Part shown: positions 1 to 5,896 of the stretch, piece by piece | How positions within the stretch are numbered: the stretch's first letter is position 1 | How the letters are laid out: each line of letters starts with the position of its first letter | Assembly (NCBI GenBank): GCA_002423435.1 | Contig: DIWE01000004.1 | Coordinates: 1-38,581, forward strand | Origin: Clostridiales bacterium UBA6114 | Lineage (GTDB): Bacteria > Bacillota > Clostridia > Oscillospirales > Butyricicoccaceae | DNA: 38,581 nucleotides | Direction of reading: 5' to 3' | Translations under genes and position numbers: made by a program | The notes under the pieces: generated by a model | The model's database searches: none | The model's input: only the letters and a program-made list of their open reading frames with translations | What the model was told of the DNA's origin: nothing

Positions 1-14
1 CGAACCCAATCCGG

Positions 15-116
15 TTTTTTTCCGTCGGCTGCGCCCCATGCTGCGTTATCCTCCTTGCTTTACGCGAGTAAAGCTGCGTCGTCTGCCATACCTTACACAC
101 AGCAGACGGAAAAAAA
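15..116 (+). other. Branched stem with GCGA-capped inner hairpin
   Basis: A perfect 12-bp pairing joins 15-26 (seven T then CCGTC) to 105-116 (GACGG then seven A). It continues after one G/A mismatch with GCT/AGC. Inside lies a perfect 7-bp hairpin, GCTTTAC-GCGA-GTAAAGC (57-74), closed by a GNRA-type tetraloop. No convincing reading frame covers it. It may be the first domain of a structured leader RNA or an intergenic palindromic repeat. The window edge prevents seeing what lies upstream. Confidence 0.6.
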
Positions 117-138
117 TTCTGCGACCTCCGCCATAGGA

Positions 139-215
139 AAATTCGTGCTTGGCGCGGCGGAGGACGACGGCATACCGACTATGCCTAGGACTTAAACAAA
201 GCCAGGCGCGAATTT
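139..215 (+). other. Long stem with G-U wobbles and inner hairpin
   Basis: Bases 139-153 pair with 201-215 over 15 positions. Thirteen are Watson-Crick and two are U-G wobbles (146/208 and 149/205) if the plus strand is transcribed; in minus-strand RNA these would be A-C mismatches. An inner hairpin GGCATA-CCGAC-TATGCC occupies 169-185. The wobble pattern suggests, but does not prove, selection on a plus-strand RNA. Confidence 0.55.
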
Positions 216-221
216 ATCAGG

Positions 222-260
222 GCTTAAGGCGGGTTCGGTTCAACCCTCCTAGCCTTAAGC
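222..260 (+). other. Hairpin competing with the 30-bp inverted repeat
   Basis: GCTTAAGGC (222-230) pairs with GCCTTAAGC (252-260), and GGGTT (231-235) with AACCC (242-246), leaving a five-base bulge at 247-251. The right arm (252-260) overlaps the left arm (253-282) of the larger inverted repeat. The two structures therefore cannot form at the same time, a layout typical of switching leaders. Confidence 0.5.
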
Positions 261-571
261 ATAAGAGGCAAATCCGAACCCGCCTCTATGCAGCGCCTTT
301 TGGCATCTTTCTTCGTTGTTCTCTTACCCACCCCAACAAATGGGAATTTGTTGGGGACCCCGGCAGGCGGGCGTCAGCCCGCCGTCGTCGGCCGCCTCGA
401 AATCTACCAAAAATCGGAGCATAGAGGTCGAAGATTTTTGAGGGAGCGGGATTTTGTCAGTGCAAAGAAAGACACATTGGCAATACTGACGTATGGCAAT
501 GGGGATTTCTGCGGCAATGGCGGAATCCCGTCCCTCAAAAACGGGTTCGGATTTGCCTCTTATGCTTAAGG
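253..571 (+). repeat. Perfect 30-bp inverted repeat closing a three-way junction
   Basis: Bases 253-282 are the exact reverse complement of 542-571. Inside the closed region, 283-290 (CCTCTATG) pairs perfectly with 420-427. Bases 435-453 pair with 524-541 with a single bulged G at 446. Smaller hairpins sit at 331-356 (11-bp stem), 366-383 (7-bp stem) and 456-490. The outer stem runs directly into both arms, giving a three-way junction. The right arm ends inside the AAGGAG ribosome binding site (568-573) of the next gene. It could be a regulatory leader RNA or a MITE-like element that supplies the Shine-Dalgarno sequence. Confidence 0.75.
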
Positions 572-578
572 AGAGAAT

Positions 579-1052
579 ATGAAACTCAAAAAGCTTACGG
601 GTGACCTTGTGTTGTTTCTGGCCTTTGCACTTTTTGGAGTGATACTGTGGTTCGCCATTCCGGCCCTCATCCCGGGAAAGTCCGGCTTTCAGATCGATTC
701 CAGGTTGTTTCCCCGGGTAATAGCCGCCCTGATTTTCATAGTCGGGGCGGCAAGCGCCGGGACCGCGGCTCTGAAAAAGCAGTATGAGCCGGCCGGGGAT
801 AAAGAGAAGGAAGGAAAGGAAGCCGCCCCTGTCAGGATGAGCTCCGTGCGGGTCGCGATCATGGCGGGGCTTATGCTGCTGTACGCGTTTTTGATGGAAC
901 CGCTGGGGTTTATTCCTGCGACGCTCCTTGTAACGACGGCTTTGCTCGTGCTGCAAAAAGTGAAAAAACCCGCGGCATATATAGCCGTATACACGGCCTG
1001 CGCCGCCATCTATTGCATTTTCCATTACATCCTTATGGTACAGCTGCCATAA
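579..1052 (+). CDS. Tripartite tricarboxylate transporter, small subunit (TctB family)
   Basis: This is the small membrane subunit of a TTT-type secondary transporter, which works with a large TctA subunit and a periplasmic or lipoprotein TctC binder. The 157-residue product has the family's usual size and four hydrophobic segments (about 10-30, 45-63, 90-108 and 115-155), with a charged loop rich in Lys and Glu at 64-84. The start has AAGGAG five bases upstream, inside the inverted repeat of the leader. The TctA gene follows within 20 bases. No TctC gene is visible in the window, so it is either upstream of the edge or elsewhere. Given the downstream galactonate genes, D-galactonate or a related sugar acid is the inferred substrate. 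Confidence 0.85.
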   Translation: MKLKKLTGDLVLFLAFALFGVILWFAIPALIPGKSGFQIDSRLFPRVIAALIFIVGAASAGTAALKKQYEPAGDKEKEGKEAAPVRMSSVRVAIMAGLMLLYAFLMEPLGFIPATLLVTTALLVLQKVKKPAAYIAVYTACAAIYCIFHYILMVQLP

Positions 1053-1071
1053 TAGCAGAGGAGGAATGGGC

Positions 1072-2559
1072 ATGATATTATCGGTACTATCTTCCCTACT
1101 GACATGGGAAAATTTTTTATTTATGAATGTGGGCCTTGCGGCCGGCATAATGGTAGGCGCGCTGCCGGGGCTGACTTCCGCGATAGGCGTCGCGCTTCTG
1201 CTGCCTCTTACTTACGGCATGGATCCGGTTACCGGCGTTCTGCTGCTGCTGGGCGCATATTGCGGCGCGGTTTACGGCGGCTCCATTACGGCGATCCTGA
1301 TTAAAACGCCCGGCACGCCGGCCGCTACCGCGACCTTATTGGACGGCAGTACCCTGGCGGAAAAGGGACACGCCGGGCTGGCGCTGGACGCCGCTTTGAA
1401 AGCATCCACCTTTGGCGGCATATTCAGCGCCCTGCTTTTATTGTTCCTGGCGCCGCCTCTGGCACGTATTGCCCTGAAATTCGGCCCGGCGGAGTATTTC
1501 AGCCTTGCCGTATTCGGCCTTACCATTATTTCCGGAATCAGCGGGAAATCCCTGGGAAAGGGACTGCTCATGGGACTTATGGGGCTGTTTTTCACAACGG
1601 TGGGGATCGATAAGATTTCAGGGAACGCGCGCCTTACATTCGGAATCGATCAATTATGGGGCGGCATTACCATGATTCCCGCCATGGTAGGGCTTTTCGC
1701 CGTCAGCGAATTGCTGATGAAGATCAAAAACGGCGATGAAAAGCGCGGCACCGCTTTGAGTTACAGAAAAGAAAACCTGAGCTTCAGGGAGTTCTTTTCT
1801 TACACAAAGACTCTGGTTAAATCCTCCCTTATCGGTTCGTTCGTGGGCGCCGTCCCCGGCACCGGCGCTTCCATCGCGGCTTTTATGAGCTACAACGAAG
1901 CGAAGCGGTGCTCCAAAACACCGGAGCTGTTCGGCACAGGACATGTAGACGGCATTGTCGCGCCGGAGTCGGGGAACAATGCCGTGACGGGCTCGGCCAT
2001 GATCCCGCTTTTGACATTAGGGATTCCGGGCGATACCGTGACGGCCATTCTGATCGGCGCATTGATGATGCAGGGAATCGTCCCCGGCCCGCGGATGTTT
2101 GTGGAGCAGGCGAACTGGGTCTACAGCATTATGCTGGGGCTCCTGTTTGTCAATATGTTCATGCTGCTGCAGGGCAAGATATTCATAAAGGGATTTGTCC
2201 AGGTAACCAAGGTGCCGCAGAGTGTATTGGTTCCGATTCTGCTGGTGCTCTGCGTAATCGGCGCGTATTCCGGCAACAACACCGTGACGGACGTACTCAT
2301 TATGATCGTTTTCGGTATGTTCGGCTATTTCCTGCGGAAATTTGAGTTCCCGCTGACGCCGATGGTCATCGCGCTTGTTTTGGGACCGTTGGCGGAGGAT
2401 AATCTGCGCCGCGCGCTGATACTTTCAGACGGCAGCTTTATGACCTTTTTGACAAGGCCGATCAGCGCGGCTTTCCTTCTGATATCGCTGATTACCATCA
2501 TATGGCCCTTTGTGAGAAAATTTAAAAATCGGAGGAATGCCGCCGGCGCGGTTAAATAA
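1072..2559 (+). CDS. Tripartite tricarboxylate transporter, large subunit (TctA family)
   Basis: This is the large, roughly 12-helix permease subunit of a TTT transporter. The 495-residue product shows the glycine- and proline-rich repeats of the family: an early GALPGLTSAIGVALLLPLTY stretch, a GGSITAILIKTPGTPA segment, and a second-half counterpart with VGAVPGTGASIAAF and LTLGIPGDTVTAILIGAL. The ATG at 1072 is preferred over the one at 1066 because GGAGG lies seven bases before it and directly abuts the earlier ATG. It ends two bases before the dehydratase gene, which indicates one transcript. The substrate is inferred from context only; tricarboxylates cannot be excluded. Confidence 0.9.
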   Translation: MILSVLSSLLTWENFLFMNVGLAAGIMVGALPGLTSAIGVALLLPLTYGMDPVTGVLLLLGAYCGAVYGGSITAILIKTPGTPAATATLLDGSTLAEKGHAGLALDAALKASTFGGIFSALLLLFLAPPLARIALKFGPAEYFSLAVFGLTIISGISGKSLGKGLLMGLMGLFFTTVGIDKISGNARLTFGIDQLWGGITMIPAMVGLFAVSELLMKIKNGDEKRGTALSYRKENLSFREFFSYTKTLVKSSLIGSFVGAVPGTGASIAAFMSYNEAKRCSKTPELFGTGHVDGIVAPESGNNAVTGSAMIPLLTLGIPGDTVTAILIGALMMQGIVPGPRMFVEQANWVYSIMLGLLFVNMFMLLQGKIFIKGFVQVTKVPQSVLVPILLVLCVIGAYSGNNTVTDVLIMIVFGMFGYFLRKFEFPLTPMVIALVLGPLAEDNLRRALILSDGSFMTFLTRPISAAFLLISLITIIWPFVRKFKNRRNAAGAVK

Positions 2560-2561
2560 AA

Positions 2562-3710
2562 ATGAAAATAATCGGCATAGAAACATTTAGGGTCCGTCCC
2601 CGCTGGTGCTTTTTGAAGCTTTCGACGGATGAAGGCTTGACGGGCTGGGGCGAACCGGTCATTGAGGGCAAGGCCCAGACGGTGGAGGCGGCCATCAAGG
2701 AGATGTGCCCATATTTATATGGGCGGGATCCGCTGCAGATAGAAGATGTCTGGAACACCCTCTACAGGGCCGCGTTTTATCGGGGCGGTCCCGTTTTGAT
2801 GAGCGCTATAGCCGGTATTGACCAGGCGCTTTGGGATATCAAGGGCAAATATTATCACGCGCCTGTCTATGATTTGCTGGGCGGCCGGTGCAGGGATTTA
2901 ATCAAAACCTATTGCTGGGTCGGCGGCGATCGCCCCACGGATGTTGCAAAGGCGGCGTCGGAAAAAAAGAAGGCCGGATATGAGGCGGTCAAAATGAACG
3001 CGACGGAGGAGCTGCAGTTTATCGACAGCTACGAGAAAATCGACGCTGTTCTGGAGAGGGTCGCCTCTATCCGGGAGGCGACCGGCAAGTACTTTGGAAT
3101 CGCGATTGATTTCCATGGACGGGTGCATAGACCCATGGCGAAAGTACTTGCAAAAAAGTTGGAAGAGTTTTCTCCCATGTTTCTGGAGGAACCCGTGCTC
3201 TGCGAAAATATGGAAGCCTTTAAGGAGATCGCTGCGGCATGCAATATCCCGATCGCTACCGGTGAACGGCTTTATTCCCGGTGGGATTACAAACGCCTGT
3301 TTGCAGCGGGCGGCGTCGATATTATCCAGCCGGATCTGTCTCACGCGGGAGGGATCAGCGAAGTACGCAAAATCGGGGCCATGGCGGAGGGGCACGATAT
3401 AGCTCTCGCCCCGCATTGTCCCCTGGGGCCGATTGCGTTAAGCGCCTGCCTTGCCGTCGACTTTTCCAGTTACAACGCGTTTATTCAGGAGCAAAGCGCC
3501 GGCATTCACTACAACGGCGACCGCGGGCTACTGGATTATCTTTCAAATAAAGATGATTTTGCCATAGAGAACGGGTGGATGCGCCCGCCGGTTAAACCGG
3601 GCCTGGGAATAGAGCCGGACGAAGACGCGATTCTTACGGAGAGCCGCCGGCCGCACGAATGGAAAAACCCGGTCTGGCGGCATGCGGACGGATCGATCGC
3701 CGAATGGTAG
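2562..3710 (+). CDS. dgoD: D-galactonate dehydratase
   Basis: An enolase-superfamily enzyme that removes water from D-galactonate to give 2-dehydro-3-deoxy-D-galactonate. The 382 residues match the length of E. coli DgoD as I recall it, and long segments agree: FYRGG-LMSAIAGIDQALWDIKGK, the WVGGDRP loop, IDFHGR (metal-ligand Asp and catalytic His), FLEEPV (metal-ligand Glu), ATGER (metal-ligand Glu), and the APHCPLGPIAL stretch with the second catalytic His. The C-terminus also ends in the family's AEW. There is no strong ribosome binding site; the start lies two bases after the tctA stop, so translational coupling is likely. Mandelate-racemase relatives with other sugar-acid substrates are the alternative, but the overall match favours galactonate. 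Confidence 0.9.
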   Translation: MKIIGIETFRVRPRWCFLKLSTDEGLTGWGEPVIEGKAQTVEAAIKEMCPYLYGRDPLQIEDVWNTLYRAAFYRGGPVLMSAIAGIDQALWDIKGKYYHAPVYDLLGGRCRDLIKTYCWVGGDRPTDVAKAASEKKKAGYEAVKMNATEELQFIDSYEKIDAVLERVASIREATGKYFGIAIDFHGRVHRPMAKVLAKKLEEFSPMFLEEPVLCENMEAFKEIAAACNIPIATGERLYSRWDYKRLFAAGGVDIIQPDLSHAGGISEVRKIGAMAEGHDIALAPHCPLGPIALSACLAVDFSSYNAFIQEQSAGIHYNGDRGLLDYLSNKDDFAIENGWMRPPVKPGLGIEPDEDAILTESRRPHEWKNPVWRHADGSIAEW

Positions 3711-3725
3711 GAAGGGGTTTTTGAA

Positions 3726-4748
3726 ATGAAACGGGTTGTATGCTTCGGGGAAATCATGCTCCGGTTAAATCCGAAGGGCTATTTGCGGTTTGTGCAGGCG
3801 GAGGAATTTGAGGCGAGCTATGCCGGGGGAGAGGCGAATGTCTCGGTGTCGTTGGCAGGGTACGGGATGGACGCCTGCTATGTCACAAAGGTGCCAAATA
3901 ACGAAATCGGACAATGCGCGGTAAACGCTCTGCGGCGTTACGGCGTGGACACGAGCCGCATTATCCGCGGCGGTGAGCGCCTCGGCATTTACTTTGTGGA
4001 AAAAGGCGCCTCGCAGCGCGCCTCAAAGGTGATCTATGACCGTGCCGGCTCCTCGATCGCGCAGGTGGTCCCGGGCGAATTCGATTGGAACGGGATCTTC
4101 CGGGGGGCGGACTGGTTTCACTTCACGGGAATTACTCCCGCGCTGGGGGAAGGTCCCGCGGCTGTTTGTCTGGAGGCGTGCAAGGCGGCCAAAGCGGCAA
4201 ATGTCAAGGTGAGCTGCGATCTGAATTATCGCGGGAAGCTTTGGACCCGTGAGCAAGCGGGGCGCGTCATGGCCGCGCTGATGGAGTATGTCGATGTCTG
4301 CATAGCCAACGAGGAAGATGCCGCCGACGTATTCGGGATTCATGCCGCGGGCTCCGACGTTGCAAAGGGGAAGCTCGACAGGGATGGGTATGCTTCGGTG
4401 GCACGGCAGATCGCCGGGCGGTTCGGATGCCGGCGGGTTGCCGTAACGCTGAGGGAGAGCGTCTCGGCATCGGACAACAATTGGTCCGGCATGCTGTTTG
4501 ACGGCGGGAATGCTTATTTCGCGCCTGCTTATTCTATGCATATCGTCGACCGCGTAGGCGGCGGGGACTCATTCGGCGGAGCACTGATTTATGCGCTGCT
4601 GAATGAATACGAAAGCCAGAAAGCGATCGATTTTGCCGTTGCCGCCTCCTGTTTGAAGCATAGCATCGAGCATGACTATAACCTGGTTACGGCAGGGGAA
4701 GTGGAATCCCTGGCCGCCGGCAACAAAACCGGGCGGGTCCAGCGTTAG
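3726..4748 (+). CDS. kdgK: 2-dehydro-3-deoxygluconokinase/galactonokinase (PfkB family)
   Basis: A ribokinase-family sugar kinase expected to phosphorylate the dehydratase product to 2-dehydro-3-deoxy-6-phosphogalactonate (or gluconate). The 340-residue product begins with the family pattern CFGEIMLRLNP, has the substrate-binding AGGEANVSVSLAG segment near residue 36, and carries the PfkB signature DRVGGGDSFGGALIYAL around residue 275 with the catalytic Asp in GGDSF. It is a KdgK-type kinase rather than the unrelated DgoK family used in E. coli. A GAAGGGG site lies about eight bases upstream of the ATG. It sits between the dehydratase and aldolase genes. Confidence 0.85.
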   Translation: MKRVVCFGEIMLRLNPKGYLRFVQAEEFEASYAGGEANVSVSLAGYGMDACYVTKVPNNEIGQCAVNALRRYGVDTSRIIRGGERLGIYFVEKGASQRASKVIYDRAGSSIAQVVPGEFDWNGIFRGADWFHFTGITPALGEGPAAVCLEACKAAKAANVKVSCDLNYRGKLWTREQAGRVMAALMEYVDVCIANEEDAADVFGIHAAGSDVAKGKLDRDGYASVARQIAGRFGCRRVAVTLRESVSASDNNWSGMLFDGGNAYFAPAYSMHIVDRVGGGDSFGGALIYALLNEYESQKAIDFAVAASCLKHSIEHDYNLVTAGEVESLAAGNKTGRVQR

Positions 4749-4767
4749 CGGAAAGGACGGGTAAAAT

Positions 4768-5412
4768 ATGCGCAGGAAGACACTCGAAGGATTGTTAAGC
4801 GGGAAGCTTATCGCAATTTTACGGGGGATCGGCCCGGAATATATTTCCGATCTTGCACAGGCGCTGCATGAAGGGGGCATCAGCTGCATTGAAATGACGT
4901 TTGACCAGTCGAGCCCGGAAAAGGAGGCCGAGACGATGGCCGGTATCCGGACATTGGCTGCGGACGGCCGCTTTTTAGTGGGAGCGGGTACGGTGCTTAC
5001 CCTTGCCCAAGTGCATAAAGCCGCGGATGCCGGCGCCGCCTACATCATATCGCCCAATATGGATGAAGACGTCATCCGGGAAACCCGCAGGCTGGAGCTC
5101 TGCTCCATGCCGGGCGCATTGACGCCGACCGAGATTGTGCGGGCGCATCAGGCGGGCGCCGACATTGTCAAGCTCTTTCCCGCAGCGCAATTGGGCGCAG
5201 AATATATCAAAGCGGTGAAGGCGCCGTTATCTCACATCCCGCTGGCAGCGGTAGGCGGGGTTACCCCGTTAAATCTCGCATCCTTTTTCCGGGCGGGCGT
5301 GTCCGGCGCAGGGCTTGGGGGGAATCTTGTCAGCAGGGCGCTTATAAAGGAACAGCGCTTCGACGAGATTACGAAGCTGGCAAGAGAATACCGATCGGCT
5401 CTTTCCGATTAA
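4768..5412 (+). CDS. 2-dehydro-3-deoxy-phosphogluconate/galactonate aldolase
   Basis: A class I aldolase of the KDPG/KDPGal family that cleaves the phosphorylated keto-deoxy acid to pyruvate and glyceraldehyde 3-phosphate. The 214-residue product has the family landmarks: an early Glu in CIEMTFDQ, the VGAGTVLT motif, the IISPNMDEDV segment, MPGALTPTE, and the Schiff-base lysine in ADIVKLFPA near residue 136. Family length is about 210 residues. This is the last enzyme of the operon and completes the galactonate route. The sequence alone does not separate gluconate from galactonate stereochemistry; context favours galactonate. Confidence 0.88.
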   Translation: MRRKTLEGLLSGKLIAILRGIGPEYISDLAQALHEGGISCIEMTFDQSSPEKEAETMAGIRTLAADGRFLVGAGTVLTLAQVHKAADAGAAYIISPNMDEDVIRETRRLELCSMPGALTPTEIVRAHQAGADIVKLFPAAQLGAEYIKAVKAPLSHIPLAAVGGVTPLNLASFFRAGVSGAGLGGNLVSRALIKEQRFDEITKLAREYRSALSD

Positions 5413-5518
5413 ACATATTTTCAGACAGAGAGCGGGAATCATCCTCGCCGCACTGATTTTCTTATCGATGATCGGCGCGCCGGGTATGTATAGCCCTTAT
5501 TTTATTGACGTATCGACA
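5413..5518 (+). pseudogene. Possible gene remnant after the aldolase
   Basis: From about 5413 the sequence reads, in a frame without a credible start codon, as a basic stretch followed by a hydrophobic segment (HIFRQRAGIILAALIFLSMI) and then GAPGMYSPYFIDVSTA. This looks like the start of a membrane protein that stops at the palindrome at 5519. It may be the truncated 5' end of a lost transporter gene. The evidence is weak and rests on amino-acid character only. Confidence 0.25.
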
Positions 5519-5556
5519 GCTGTGCGGGCAAGCCGTAAAAGGCTTGCCCGCACAGC
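5519..5556. terminator. Perfect 16-bp stem-loop, possible terminator
   Basis: Bases 5519-5534 pair perfectly with 5541-5556 around a GTAAAA loop. The stem is GC-rich. No run of T follows on either strand, so it may act as a factor-dependent terminator, an mRNA-stabilising structure at the end of the sugar-acid operon, or an intergenic palindromic repeat. Confidence 0.5.
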
Positions 5557-5583
5557 GCCGCAATCAAACCGGGAGAGAATTTT

Positions 5584-5886
5584 ATGCTTGATAATTATTC
5601 AAAATACTGTGGCAAGCTGATACTGCGCGACGAGCTCGCGCTTGACCGGACCGTCCTTGCAAACGAGCGGACGATGCTCTCTTACATCCGTTCGTTTATC
5701 GCGCTTTTCGCCGCCGGCATCGGGGTTGTGAAGCTGATTGAAAACTCGGATTTCTGGACGGTCCTCGGCTATGCTTTTATCATCGCCTCGCCGGCCTTTC
5801 TTATTGTCGGCATAAAACGGTATTTCCGCATGCATAGAAAGCTGATGACGCTGGACGATAACCAAAAACCGGAGCAGGCTGGTTAG
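5584..5886 (+). CDS. DUF202 family small membrane protein (YidH-like)
   Basis: This 100-residue protein carries the DUF202 pattern: an N-terminal LALDRTVLANERTMLSYIRSFIAL (Arg-Thr-x-Leu-Ala-x-Glu-Arg-Thr-x-Leu-type motif, about residues 19-42), then two to three hydrophobic segments (36-52, 58-78) and a basic, polar tail. Members of this family are uncharacterised inner-membrane proteins. A GGGAGAG site lies upstream of the ATG. The gene stands alone between the palindrome and the convergent WG/SLH gene, with only ten bases to that gene's stop. Confidence 0.8.
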   Translation: MLDNYSKYCGKLILRDELALDRTVLANERTMLSYIRSFIALFAAGIGVVKLIENSDFWTVLGYAFIIASPAFLIVGIKRYFRMHRKLMTLDDNQKPEQAG

Positions 5887-5896
5887 CCGAGGGAAC

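Noticed and set aside
149..569. Two overlapping plus-strand ORFs and a long minus-strand ORF (324-1148) over the leader
   Set aside because: They lack ribosome binding sites and credible protein character, and the region is explained by dense base pairing; the minus-strand ORF also crosses tctB.
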